NCBI RefSeq assembly: GCF_014805685.1
Contig: NC_060899.1
Coordinates: forward strand, 15,226,954-15,290,953
Reading direction: 5' to 3'
Length of the DNA: 64,000 bases
Source of the DNA: Silurus meridionalis
Lineage: Eukaryota; Chordata; Actinopteri; Siluriformes; Siluridae
Each line of letters starts with the position of its first letter. Position 1 is the stretch's first letter. This document shows, in pieces, positions 36,769-49,443 of this stretch. The notes below the pieces were generated by a model. It did not search any database, was not told the DNA's origin, and worked only from the letters and a program-made list of their open reading frames with translations. Position numbers and translations under genes: made by a program.

Positions 36769-37789
36769 AAATAAACACATGGCATAAAACTAGCTACATA
36801 ACTTAGCTACATTATTTCTTGGCTTGCAGGAACAGATCCATATTGGTGCAGGCCATCAATCTTTATCGCCGTGGTGGTGTGTTCAGTTTGCTGGGTGTTC
36901 AGATGATAAGAAAGCTATCCCCGAAGGAGTGATATTTCATCCTACTGGAGATATCGCCTGTTGCAAGAGCAATGAATAAATTTAATAATGTCCATGTTTG
37001 GAGTCAGCGTTTTTTTTTTTTTTTTAACGGGACACGTTCAAAAACGCCTTGAGAAAGGGCCGGATCACAGAAACCTGGCCGGCGTGGCTGCATTCGTTTT
37101 TGAAGCAAGACAAGAAATTCAAGAGGATATTAAAAGTGATATTGCAGCCGTTGGGAAAACGGTTTAATTAAGTAGAAAACAATCCAAATGAAAGTCAGAG
37201 CGAAAAGCTGATAATGTGCGGCTGATAAAGCTAAGCGAGCTGGAGAACGATATGAGCGCATTTCCTGTGGTTGTTTTTCATTTTCCAGTGTTTCTATTTG
37301 ATGAAAAGCATAAAAACAGCATAAGAATTAGAGTTCAGGTGTAAATGACTGATAATTTATTTTAAAAACTTGATTTTTACAGGACCTGCATACACTGTTT
37401 TAACATAAGTAGCGTTCACAGACTGGCGATACAAATAGCTAAAATATAGGAATGCAATATAGCAGATCAGTGTGACCATATGGAACAGAACTTCTACAAG
37501 TACAAGAAAGGAAAGGAAGAGAAAAAGAAGCGATGAATAGAAAAACTATAGGGGAATAACAAAGAACATTTTTTTTTTCTTTTCTGGATTTTTCGCCATT
37601 CTCTCATCAGATTCACGACATAGTCACTTGGAATCGTTTTAAGTTCATAGGTGTGTCTTGTCAAGAGTTCATTTGTGACACTTCTTGCCTTCTTAATGTG
37701 CTTTAGATGATCAGTTGCAAAGGAAAGGGTGAGTACATTGTTAATAGCAATATCAGTGCTACTACAACTACTGTACAAATCCATATATA

Positions 37790-38130
37790 TAATGGCTAGA
37801 AACACTCATTTAAGGCAAGAGAAAAGATTCTCATTACTTTAAGAAATGAAGGTCAGTCAATCGAAAAAAATCTCTAAGTACAATCTCCAAAACGATCAAA
37901 CTCTATGATAAAACAGGCTCTTATAAAGACCGTCCCAAAGACTAAGAGCTACCTCTGCTGCAGAGGATAAGTTTATTAGCACCTCAGAAACCACTGATTT
38001 ACATAAACGCTTCTTTAAGTGGCAGACATATTTCAACTTCAAGAAACCATTACTTCAGAAGGACAACAAGCAGAAAAGATCATTTGGATGTATATATAAA
38101 ATGTTATAAATACTGAACCTGCTTATTATG
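37790..38130 (+). pseudogene. Tc1-like transposase relic (N-terminal part)
   Basis: Frameshifted pieces read ILITLRNEGQSI (the first helix-turn-helix) and a degraded KDRPR(S)GRPR-like patch, followed by a conserved word around ctgctgcagaggataagttt (PAEDKF). This is the DNA-binding half of a Tc1 transposase with multiple stops. The DNA from 36.8 to 37.8 kb shows no gene. Confidence 0.65.
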
Positions 38131-39229
38131 TAGCTACAATAACATACTTCTATTCTCAATACTTAAACTGATAGCGTTTTCTAAAATGACCACCAAAAAA
38201 GATTTGCTTATTGAAAGCCACGAGGGCTCTGCTGATACAGTCTGCATGCTCAATTTGGATGATCGTAAATCTGCGTTTGCAAAGCCACAAGCTTTAAGCT
38301 CCAACCTGAGACTTCTTATTACAGTCTCTAGAAAGTTTCCACTTGAAGTAAAGCTCTTACTTTGATTAAAAGAAAACACACATGAAAGATTCAGATGTAT
38401 GGCTTTTGGAGTTTAGTTGAAATAAACATATTCTTGTTCAACTCTAGCTAATCGTGGTAAATAACACGTAAAATAAAAAATGCGTACTCAGCATCATTCC
38501 CAAACAAAGCCCAGGTCCTTTCATCGGTCTCTGAACACAACAATTACGTGCAAATTGGCGCATGAAGCGCTTTCACTTCAGATAGATTACACCATGCTGC
38601 CTTCTCGGCTGCTTTCCTATTGATTAGAAATGAACATAATCATTAAACAGACATTTCCTGACAGCCTGTGAGCATGTGAGGAACACAGGAGCTAATCTGC
38701 TAAGAGGTTCCTGAATCCTTCAAACGGTCTTTTAAAATTTCATTGCAATTAAACGAAGTGGGAATCGAAAAAAAGCAGGAAGTAGAAACATCTACATGAA
38801 ACAATGCTAAAATGTGGAGTAAACCATGAAGGCTGGATGCTTTTTCATTAATTAGAAAGCATCTCAGGCATCATATGAATATTTACAAGCATATAACCCC
38901 ACAGAGACTTTCATACACTATGCAATGTTACACAGTAGAATTAAAATTGGGATTTCAAAACAAAAAAAAGACGACTCCACATAAATTCTTTTGCTAATCA
39001 GTTCTTATTTGTTAGGGTTGCACAAGAATGAATATGAATGGTGGACATTTAATGTGTTGTGTGATCTCAATAAATATAAAGACATCTCTGCCTACAATAC
39101 CAAAGAGCGCTCAATGCAAGTCTGGCACAAAGCTTTGTTTTTTGGTGATTAAAAAAGTCTCTGAACATGACACAGATTGAGAGCAAATCCATTTTATAAT
39201 TAATCTGAACGACTTAAAAAAAAGAAAAA

Positions 39230-39510
39230 AAAAGCACATCAGCAAGTTTGAGATCATGTTCAAGTCCATGAGTTGGAGATGCAGCCAAGAGATCGGAAGT
39301 AATGCTGAAGGACCTACAGGACAATCCAAAAAAGCAAAGGCTGGAGACTCATCTAATATCATAAAAAAAATACTATTTAGATTAAAAAAAATCTGCTCTT
39401 AGCATAAGGAAATTGATTCAGTACCCTGTTTATCACTGTGAAAAAAGAAAAGCATGTCTATAGTGAAGCATGGTGGTGGTAGCTGAGATTACCTCCAGAA
39501 AGGTGTGGGT
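39230..39510 (+). pseudogene. Transposase-like relic
   Basis: The word gtgaagcatggtggtggtag (39462-39481) encodes VKHGGG, the strand before the second catalytic Asp in Tc1 transposases. It lies downstream of, and in the same orientation as, the relic at 37790-38130, so both may come from one element interrupted by 1.1 kb of other DNA. Confidence 0.5.
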
Positions 39511-39799
39511 ATGGATGCATCCTACAGATACTGTGTGTGTTTGAGTGTGTGTTGGTGCAGTTATGCAGTCAATATCGATGGTGAGAATCTGCATTGTACT
39601 GTGCCAAGTGAATTAATGATGTAATCAATCAATAAATATATGCAATGCAGAAACTTGGCAGGTTTTCAATAAATAATTAACAAATAATGCGGAAATCAGA
39701 TACCAGTCTCTCTGAAATAATTACCATGTCTAGAAGTATTAATAATTTCTATAGATAGATATTTATTAAGGGGGATTTTCAATAAGAGTATGAAGTGAT

Positions 39800-40270
39800 T
39801 TGTGATAGAAGAGTATCTGTGGGAGAGAAAGGGAAGGACTGTGGTGAGACCTGAGATGTTGTATGGTTTAGAGACAGTAGCATTGAGTAAAAGACAGTAG
39901 GTGGAGCTGGAGGTTGCAGAGCTGAAGATGTTGAGATTTTCATTGGGAGTGACAAAGATGGACAGGATTAGAAATGAGTTTATTAGAGGGACAGCACATG
40001 TGGGATGTTTTGGAGACAAGGTGAGGGAGGTAAGATTGAGATGATTTGGACATGTGCAGAGGAGGAACATGGAGTATATCAGTAGGAGAATGCTGAGGAT
40101 GGAGCCACCAGGAAGGAGGAAAAGAGGAAGACCAAGGAGGAGGTTTATGGATGTGGTGAGGGAAGACATGCAGGTAGTTGGGTTGAAAGAGGCAGATGTA
40201 GAGGACAGGGGGGTATGGAGATGGATGATCTGCTGCGGTGCCCCCTAATGGGAGAAGCCAAAAGAAGAAT
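39800..40270 (+). pseudogene. RTE-type LINE 3' end
   Basis: Plus-strand frames read RWFGHVQRR-like (aggaggaacatggagtatat), RMLRMEPPGRRKRGRPRRRF, then MDVVREDMQVVG and WRWMICCGAP. This is the conserved tail of the RTE reverse-transcriptase ORF in fish. The first part (39840-40030) is in frame with VVRPEMLYG and MDRIRNEFIRGTAHVG. It ends in an aagaa-type 3' tail at 40259-40275. It is 5'-truncated, as usual for LINE insertions, and is probably the same family as 3684-4497. Confidence 0.85.
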
Positions 40271-40325
40271 AAGAATTATATGAGAATATGTTTTATATTA
40301 GATTTAGCTAGCTTAGCCTTTCAAT

Positions 40326-40722
40326 GTACACTATTGTAGACACCTGACCATGAAATGTGTGTAAAGTCAGGTACTGATGTCAGGTCTTCCCATTCCACAT
40401 ATAGTCTCCATTTACTGCTATAATAAACCAGGTCCATGAAGATCTGCTTTCCATAGGTTGAAATAGAGCTATAGAGCGCCAACATAACTAGGCACGTTTT
40501 GGATAAATGTGAACGCTGACTGCACCCCAGGCCTCCTCACCTCACTGACATCAGTACCTGACTTTACTAACACCCTTGTGGCTAAATGAATCTCCACAAA
40601 ATCTAGTGAAACATCTTCCCAGAAGAGTGGACAGTAAATGGGCACTAAATGTGGAATGGGATGTTCAAAAAGCACATCTTATGCTCAGGTGCCCACAAGT
40701 TTTTGCCTATACAGTGCATCTT
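40326..40722 (+). mobile_element. Tc1-like short element copy
   Basis: The ends are tacactattgtagacacctg and, at the right, caagtttttgcctatacagt then gcat, which pair as inverted repeats. The inside has the family words in the same direction as 17565-18030 (gactgcaccccaggcctcct, then gaaacatcttcccagaagag). Confidence 0.7.
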
Positions 40723-40905
40723 TTGTTCTAATAGGTAGATGCAGAAGTAAATTGTGGTGGTTTCAGTGGTGTGTAAAAATGTCAGTGTCGTATTTCTGCT
40801 ATGAAAGGAAAAAAACAGCACAGGCTTTAAAACCAGAATGAAACCCACTCAGTGAATGCTCCAGCGTTTGTTTTCTATTTAATGCAGTATTAATGCACTT
40901 TCACG

Positions 40906-40909
<4 letters not shown>

Positions 40910-40942
<33 letters not shown>

Positions 40943-41137
40943 ATTGGGGAAAAAATGTGCGTGGGCGTGTCGCTGTGCGTCTTTGCCTCAATGTTACGCA
41001 AGTTGTTATTTCCTTTGTAAAGAATTCTTTTAAGGAAATGTCAAACCAATCAAAACTTCGGAAAGTTTCAGTGGAAGGTCAGCGCTTTTAACTACCATGC
41101 TCTAGTATTTCTGACTTCCAGCTCTTCTCGATTCTCA

Positions 41138-41185
<48 letters not shown>
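40910..41185 (+). repeat. CT and CA microsatellites
   Basis: A CT run lies at 40910-40937 and a CA run at 41141-41185. Unremarkable DNA lies between. Confidence 0.9.
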
Positions 41186-41186
<1 letters not shown>

Positions 41187-41286
41187 TTCTCCTCATATTC
41201 ATCAACTCAGCTCACGTCATTGCTTTCTTTCTTCCCCCCTCTGTTTTCTTGACTGACCTCGGTTCCTCCTAATAAACTCTGCTCCA

Positions 41287-41375
41287 GCAACACTGTGCTT
41301 GTGTTGGAGCTTTAGCGAATTATGCTAATAAGCAACACTGTTGTGTGTTGGAGCTTTAGCGAATTAGGCTAATAA
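41287..41375 (+). repeat. Tandem duplication of about 45-50 bp
   Basis: The word gttggagctttagcgaatta, then tgctaataagcaacactg, is present twice in a row with small changes. Next to it, 41377-41460 (gccatgtccacacgagcatg, then gaaaacgcacactctgtcca) resembles the end of a short DNA transposon. The DNA from 41.7 to 43.85 kb holds GA (42174-42200) and TG (42750-42785, 42894-42928) runs and no gene. Confidence 0.6.
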
Positions 41376-42168
41376 GGCCATGTCCACACGAGCATGTTTT
41401 TGTTTGAAAACGCACACTCTGTCCACACTGAGGTGGCATTTTTTGTGAACGGAAAAGTAACTTTTTGAAAACGCTCTTCAAAATGGCGACATTTTAAAAA
41501 TAGTGTTTTCGCATCGTTGTGAAAACGGAGGCTTTCGAATACAATGACGCATTTTTCTTTCCTCGTTATCGTCGCGAGTTTCAGAGAGCCAGAAAGTAAA
41601 TAAACACCAGGTCATGTTCAGATGTTTCAGTGTGAATGAGCAACTTTTGGAAAACGATTGAAAACCATAGCGAGGATGCGGAACGTTTTTAATTGATCCG
41701 GATAATCAAATTTATCTAGATTAGCATAGATGTAGCCTTGTCAGTATTCATGTTCGATGCTCCTGAGTGGTTTAAAAGCATCCAAGTTGTAAGATTTTAA
41801 GCTTTTAAATCCAAAAGATTAAATCTGTGTTTATGGATGGGAGCGTGTATATAATTATGTATTTAATCCCTTGTCAATCAGAGCCTGAGTAGCCAATCAG
41901 GTGCCCCTGTGAGCTTTGACTATAAAAATTGTGTGGAATTTCTAGATGGAGCTCTGTAATCAAATTAGAATTAATTAGAAAGACATTTAATGGTGCATTT
42001 AAATGGTCTGACAGCAGCCATTGATGAAATCGTGCAGGAAAATTAGGAGTAACTGATACACACTTCATTCTCCTGGGTGTGGTTTTATATCTTAGTCACA
42101 ATCAAATGTTCTCACAAGGAGGAGGACCTGGACTGGGACATGGAAGGCATTACCCGATTCTGAGGAAC

Positions 42169-42200
<32 letters not shown>

Positions 42201-42748
42201 CTCAGGAGGAGTTTTTACCCTCTGAGACTTCAATTGAATATGTACATATTAATGCCTTACACAAACACTAACACACACATTTACACTATTTTGCATAAAA
42301 AAAATTGTTTCTGTAAATATAGCACAGGATCTTTTAATAGTATATCCTGACTTTCTCTATTTTTAATATGTTTATTTTATTATGATGTTCTATTTTACAG
42401 TGGAAGGCCATCAGGGCCAGTAAGGGTTTCTCTGTTGGCCTGAACTCGGAATCAGTGATTTATGTATTAATATTTTTTTTCCCCATGAACATGTATTTAA
42501 TTATTCCCAATTTCTTCTCATTTTATAGCTTTTCTCTGAAATTTTACGTTTGAGTTTCTATCCATTCAGATTTCCGTGGTCACAATTTGTGTTTCCAGGG
42601 TCAAAGAACGCATAAAATACATGAGTTTAAACCTGTTGCTTCAACCAGGGGCCAACTAGCAGGCGTACAATAACTTCATCTTCAACAAACTCAAGTATAT
42701 TTGTGTGGATATTGAGTTTAACTCTAATGAAAAGAAAGACAACTTGAG

Positions 42749-42786
<38 letters not shown>

Positions 42787-43857
42787 TTTTGAAGCTCATT
42801 TAGATCCAGTTTAACTTCTTTGGTTCATTTGTTCAAAAAAGTGTTTTCTTCTCTGTAGGAACTCTAATTATAATTTTATGCTGAGTCTGCTTTATGTGTG
42901 TGTGTGTGTGTGTGTAGGTGTGTGTGTGGGTTTAGTGTTTCCCCTTAATGAGATAACATTTCATTCGGTAAACTCTGGTTATATTGTTACCATACACAAA
43001 AAAACTTAAATTTTTCATTCAAACAAAGAAAGAAAGAGAGAGTGAGAGAGAGAGAGAGAGGTGTAATATACAAAGCTGTTAAAAAAAGAACTAAAAGTCC
43101 CCTCCTGTGTCATAAATAAAGCAAAGGAAAGGAAATTCATTTGAACAGTGTTGTTTTTATGGCTCCCTGAGCAGGTGTAAAAGCCTCACCAAGTCCCCGA
43201 GAAGAACCAGGCGGCGGTGCGACTCTCAGGCTTCGAGTGGAACTTCATTAAGCCCTTAACGATAATGCGCAAATTCCGACTGCGTCTGGAGACGAAGCGG
43301 GAAAAGAGGTGGAAAAAGTTCGCTATTCGTCAGAGCAAAGGACATAAAATCACAAAGTGTAAGCGGAGAAAAATAGCTTTATAGATATAGCCTTAGATTT
43401 TCATTATGAATTGATCGCCAAAGCTATGTGACAGAGCTAAAATAGGATAGTGATTTGGTGGTATACCAGATAGAATGGTGTCATCGAGCCCCACATGATC
43501 TGCTTGCTACCTCGAAGGTCCTTCTTCTGCAACGCAAACGATTCTTTTATTCTATTATTTAAAATTTCTTAATGTATGTTCAACAATAAACGCCCAAAAA
43601 AGAGAACAAATATGAGAGCGTTTTATATAAACAAACACCTCGCGAAAATCGCATTGCGAATCAGTTACCGGTAAAAACATGCTGATGGATTTGCATGTTT
43701 GTTTGTTAATTGTTATTGATTGTTGGATTGTTGTAAAGACCTGCCATATGCCAGTATGACATTTATTGCTGCATGAATTCACTTGGCGCGACACAACGCA
43801 GAATCTATTACCCAATATTTAAACAGTCCAGTGATAATTGCAAACACACATACATAT

Positions 43858-43911
43858 ACACACACACACACTCACAAACACACACATACACACACACACA
43901 CACACACACAG
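43858..43911 (+). repeat. CA microsatellite
   Basis: An imperfect CA run of about 55 bases. Confidence 0.9.
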
Positions 43912-44039
43912 CCAGCCCGTGTCAGTTCTGTAGTAAACAGAAACCCCCACCGGGTCACAGAAGAGCTCCTTGATTATAAGATTGTTGATCAATAATTATT
44001 TGTTTTTCTATACACTACATTCCAACAGTAACTCAAAAA

Positions 44040-45480
44040 AGGCTGTAGACCAGCAGGGAATCGATTATTTTACTCAGCGCCCCAAAATAGACTGTTGTTT
44101 AGGATAGCAAGAACCAAGTCCACAACCGGACCAAGAGTCTGGAAACTGTACATCAGACCATAAACAAAATTGAAAGACATGAAAGATCCAGACTCATTAG
44201 GGCACACAATCAAATCCCAGCTAAATGCTAAGCTAAATGTGAACCAGATCTAGATTCTGAGAACACAGATAGAGACTCTGGACCAAAAGCCCAGAACCAG
44301 ACCAAAAGTCTGGGCCATGAAACCCACAACCTGGCCAAGACTTGAAGAAAAATACTTTGCAGCCAGCACAACCTAGATCAAGATACTATTAAATTAGATA
44401 CAGAAGGGTCAGATGCAGAACCAGATAACCTGAAACCCAAATCCAATGAAAATGCTGAACAATAAGTTCAAAAATCAAACCAGAATTCTGAGATCAAAAG
44501 TCAAGATTCTGCTACAAACTTTAGAATCTGAAGTCCAGGACAAAATAACACAAAATCAAACCCCAATCAATGCTGAAAATGTAGATGCACACCAGGAGCA
44601 TATAACCAGAACTTGCTCTAAACTCTAAAGTGCAGAGAAGATACTCTGAGAACCAAGGCCCAGAACCAGACCAAGAAGAATCCTTAGCAGCCAGCACAAC
44701 TCAGAACAAGACAATATCAAATAAGATGTAAAAGAGTTAGATGCAGACCCAGACAGCATATAAAACCTTAGAACCTTAAACCCAGATCCAGACTAAGACT
44801 GGAAGAAAAAAACAAGGTGGGCATCAGACTCCCACCCACACTGATCAACAAAGGTCTAAGAACCAGATTTTGGGCTTTGTAACCCAGATTCAGACCAATT
44901 ACAGAGAAGCAGGTTCCAACCAAAATACTGAACAATAAGTCCAAAAATCAAACCAGAATTCTGAGAACCAAAGTCAAGAGTCAAATAAACAATTTAGAAT
45001 CTAAAACCCAAAATAACACAAAATCCAACCCCAAGCAAATGCTCTAGAGTACAGAGACAAGACTCAGAGAACCAAGGCCTAGAACCAGACCAAGCATCTG
45101 AGCCATAAAACCCACAAAAAGTCCAAGACATGGAGAACAGAGAACCAGAGCCCAGACAAACTGCTGAACAGTAGGACCCAAAAACATATAAAGCCTCTGA
45201 GCACCAAATAACAGAACCAGAGAAAGTGTTTGAACCTTGAAACCCAAAACTAGACCAAGCCTTCAGAGCAAAGAGAACCAGAATCGGAGAAGGGCTCTCA
45301 GACTCTTAGAACAAGACTTAAGAGTCATGAAACCAATATCCAGACCAAGACTGGGACAAGAGCATGAGACCTGAATCATAATGCAGAAATAAAGGGCAAG
45401 AATCCCAAAAATGATCTCCAACTCCAGACCTAGACTCTGCACACCAATATCCAAAATCAGAACCTGAGCAAATCCATATT
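44040..45480 (+). repeat. Long degenerate tandem repeat (ccagaaccagaccaag)
   Basis: About 1.4 kb is built from variants of aaccagaccaagagtctgg, then aaacccaga-like words, at irregular spacing. Longer repeats are embedded: aataagttcaaaaatcaaac, then cagaattctgag, occurs at 44460 and 44935. Minus-strand translations are low-complexity Leu/Gly/Phe and not convincing genes. It looks like a very old minisatellite. Confidence 0.75.
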
Positions 45481-45591
45481 TGGCTCCAGCTTCCATCTTT
45501 TCTGATGCAAAACTGATTCTGAATTCTCCCACCGCATACACAGTGATTCATCACGTTTAGTTTTGCACAAGCCAGGAAAATGTGAAGTGTA

Positions 45592-45594
<3 letters not shown>

Positions 45595-45659
<65 letters not shown>
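45595..45659 (+). repeat. TA microsatellite
   Basis: A pure TA run of about 65 bases. It is palindromic, so it can extrude as a hairpin. A TG run follows at 46000-46027. Confidence 0.95.
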
Positions 45660-45993
45660 GTGTGTGTGTTTGTGTGTGTCTCTGCAGAGTTTGGACAGAC
45701 AATCTGAAAAATTGCTCCTGCCAGCATCCCTGTGGGCTCACTGCGTGGTTTGCAATCTTCCTTCAGTCCTGTGCCAGGTTATGGAAAGTGAACGATGAAG
45801 ACAGAAGACGTCTCCATCGTTCAGGAGAGTAGAGGATTTTTGGCCTAGGGTTGAAAAATCCCTGGAGAAACGTTAAGGGTTTTGATGCATTGCTAAGAAA
45901 CGCAGAGGGGGGATAAAACAGAAGCAGCATGACTACAAAATAGAGAGATCATTTGTGTTTGATGTTGAAAATAGCAGGTGGAAGTAAGTGTGA

Positions 45994-46028
<35 letters not shown>

Positions 46029-46374
46029 TGAGAGCAATCTGACAGTGTGATGCAATAGCACAAGTAGAGCAGCAGTTTGTCTTGCTGACGGATGGCTCAC
46101 TGGCCTGTGGGCTAATAGACTCCGTCTGAGATTTATGACAAATTTCACCACAACAGAAGAATTGAAATGGAATTAAAAAATAAAAGCTGTCACATGAAAC
46201 GAGCGTGACAATCGCATATTCGGGAAAAACCGCATGCACGTTTCTTAATTTATAGTGGATTATATAAGTTTAGACTCCGGTGATGTCGAATATTTATTTC
46301 TGTACACCACTAGAATGTTGAAACACGCATTCAAACTGGGCAAACTGTTACAAAGGCATTTGACTTGACATACG

Positions 46375-47230
46375 TTTGACATACGGTGATGCCGCAACGA
46401 GTCGTCCAGGCGCTTCAAGAGCTGAAGAACATCGCTGAAAGGCGACAAGAGATCTGGAAGACCTTAGACGAGCTCATTCTCTGAAAACTATTCAGCAACT
46501 TGTGCATGATGATCGTCGGAATAAACGCGATCTCACTTCCGCACTCACCCTACTCACCAGATTTGGCTCCTCCTCCAAAGGTCGCCGTTTTGACACCATT
46601 GCGGGGATCCGGCGCGTTTTCAGAAGGTGATTGACACGCTATTCTGGATTTTGAGACACATGCTTGTTCCTATTGTTTTTATGCAACAACCTAGAAAAAA
46701 GGTAAAAAGAGAAATTGGATGGAGAATGACTGGGAAAAAGTTCTGTGGAGTCCAAACGTGACATTTTTGTCTCTAACATAGGAACTTGTGTAAAACAGAG
46801 AACAATAGAGATGATGTTCGCAGACTTGCTTCTCCCCCAAAGTCAAACATGGAGGTGGAAGCTGGGCTTGTTTTTTGAAGACTTATTCTGGAAAGTGAAT
46901 GAAATCCTGAACCAACATGGCTCCCATTCCATACTTCGACTCACAGCAATTCCATCTGGACTGCAGCTTATTGGAACCGACTTCCTCAAACAAACATACG
47001 ATGAGCCGAAGCGTCTGTCCGAGCTCTGCAAACGTCATTGAGAGAAACGTCGTCTGGAGTGATATCTAGCGTGGAATGGCCTTCAGAGTACACCTTTGGT
47101 GGGTTTTACAGGAGGCACGGCAAAGTATTTCAGCTGAATGTTTGGAGAAGCGTGTGTGGATTTTTCAATGAAAATAAAGATTAAATAAGTATATTTGTTT
47201 GGTTAAAGTAAATCTTATTTTACACTGTGC
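46375..47230 (+). pseudogene. Tc1-like transposase relic
   Basis: Broken frames run in order: a DNA-binding segment (46380-46480), a YSPDLAP-like piece (ctactcaccagatttggctc), then NEILNQHGSHSILRLTAIPS, LIGTDFLKQ and SELCKRH. The end (agcgtgtgtggatttttcaa, then tttacactgtgccattaaat) matches the other relics of this family. Motif order is disturbed and stops are frequent, so it may be two overlapping insertions. The DNA from 47.25 to 48.2 kb shows no gene. Confidence 0.65.
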
Positions 47231-48278
47231 CATTAAATTATCCCGTTTGTTAAATTATCATCGATTTTTTGCTCTAACTGTATATTTCAGTTTGAAACAT
47301 AAAGCATGTTTCTATTAAATATTTATGCCTACAGATTATTTTGTATGAAACCATAAAAACAAACGATGCAGTCGTAACGATTATGTTCAGTTTTACTATC
47401 CTGCGTATCACGTTAATAAACATTTTATAAACGTCTCAGATCTACAAGAATATTAAAGGCATAATTGTGGCCATTACCAAAGTGGGAGTTTTTTATCGCC
47501 CAAAAATCACATAAAGAAGTGTGCAAAAATGATCGCAAACACAATTTAGGGGATAGAATGAAAAATAAATCCTCAGAAATTTTTCTTCAGTTTTTTGCTT
47601 GTATTAGAAATGTTCTCTGTTCTGTAGTGCCCAGGGTTGCCAGATCTGACCTATAAAACTCCTGAATAAGTTGTAATAATTCTACATAATAAATGTAATG
47701 GTGCTTTTATAGAAAACTAAACTTTGTGTCAGCTCTAGATATGACTTTTCCATAGATACAGAGCCTTGCATAAGTATTCACCCCCTTCAACCTTTATGTT
47801 GTAGTGTTAGAACCTGGAACTGAACTGGATCCATCCATGCATTAATCCATCTATTCATCCATCCATCCAAATATACAGTACATTGTAGGGTGCACCCTTC
47901 AGCACCAGGAGGACCAGGGAGCTGTCAGGGTTTCGAGAAACATCAGGTTTTGGTTCTAAATAAAAATCTCGAAACATGAATCCGTTATAAAGCGATGGAA
48001 AGAATATGGTCATATACAGGCGTTATATAATTCCGGGCACCAGAATTGCGTCATGTTTGTCAGGAAGTAAAGAAATAAGAGCAAGGACGAGACACGTCCT
48101 CAAACGTCCTCACACGTCCTCCAGAGTCCTCAAGCAAGCCTCTGGATACAATGGTCGTTCTTTAATGATCATATTTACTGAATTTGTAGAGCGTGAAATG
48201 AGAGAGGTTGTGTTCTCTTTTCTCGTTCACTTCCTTGTTCCTTCGTTCCACTCATCTACTCACAGACACACAGACACA

Positions 48279-48352
<74 letters not shown>

Positions 48353-49113
48353 ATGTCCTCCTCAAAGCCTGAAACATGGCTTAAAGAGCTCACTCCTTCT
48401 ATCCTACTGAACCTTGAGCGGTTTGAAGTACAGCTCAGGAACTGTATCTCCAAGAAAAGTGCTATAAAATAAAGCCACCCTGAGCTCTCCGGAACGCCGC
48501 GGGACAAAAAGTAAACACACCAAACCTGGATGACGTTTAAAAAAAAAAAAACGCTGCTAAGAAACTTGAAACGACAGTCAGAACTAAACCTCCTCACTTT
48601 TTTCCTTTAGAAGAGACCGAACTCAAGCGAGAACAAGACGTTTTCTGAATTTCAAACCTCTCTGACTCTCTGATATCTCCAGAATAATTTACCCACTTCT
48701 TCTCACCTATTTTTTTTCTCCTCGATAAGCCTTCATGGATGGTGACAGAATTTCCACACATTTATTCAAAGGTCACGCTGTTTTCCGAGCCTGCTATTGA
48801 AAGCAGCCTGGGTGAGGGCGTGAGCGAAAGGTCTGCTCTAAATATATCATCCGTGCCGCGTATTCGAAAAATGATTTAGCAGGATATTAAATTTGGAAAA
48901 AGGCGGCCCACGGAATAACGATAACTGCCATGTGTGTGTGTGTGTGTGGCGACAACTCTCGAAGGATGGCATTTTGCAGAATGACCATTTCTTCAGGAAG
49001 GAGGGTATGACCAAAAATCGTGATTCGTATCAAGACAGGAAATACAGATCGCTCCGAAATATTCAAAATATTCAACAAATGATGATGCGATAAAATGAGA
49101 GTGAAAATTACGT

Positions 49114-49119
49114 TTTATT
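49114..49119 (-). promoter_or_regulatory. Possible polyadenylation signal, epm2a copy A
   Basis: AATAAA occurs on the minus strand about 22 bases after the laforin stop codon. If used, the 3' UTR would be very short. Confidence 0.4.
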
Positions 49120-49141
49120 TTATTTTGACTTAAGTTCAAGT

Positions 49142-49443
49142 CTAACACTGCCCATCTTTCTGCATCTCCGAGCAGCAAACCGAGGACCGTAAACGTCCAA
49201 ACTTCAGCTGGAAATCGTCCTGTGCTCGCACCAGAGCCTCCTCGTCGATGTACACCGCCGCCCTCCTGGCTGTAAGGTAGTACTGCACCTTCCTGAGGCT
49301 CCAGCCGAGGACGTACATGAGCAGGCCACACACGGCGGCTGTAGAGCGACCGACCCCTGCGTTACAGTGCACGTACACGCTGTGACCATTTTCTAACAGG
49401 CCGTAGAGCAGGTACACGGCCTGGGGCAGCATCCGCACGCGTC
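49142..49443 (-). CDS. epm2a: Laforin last exon, catalytic domain, copy A (distal)
   Basis: This exon encodes the C-terminal half of the laforin dual-specificity phosphatase, which removes phosphate from glycogen. On the minus strand the acceptor is cccctgcag and the exon starts at 49443. Two bases complete a Gly codon, then 99 codons and a stop follow. It reads [12 protein letters not shown], then the signature [16 protein letters not shown] with catalytic Cys and Arg intact, then [27 protein letters not shown] and RSSVCC. The tail after RSSVC is about eight residues longer than in the human protein. It is the farther of two copies from the upstream exon, with a 4-kb insert and another complete copy in between. 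It may be an unused duplicate or an alternative last exon. An AATAAA lies just after the stop. Confidence 0.88.

Noticed and set aside
44040..45540. Several minus-strand open frames in the ccagaacc repeat
   Set aside because: Their residues follow the repeat unit; no domain is visible.
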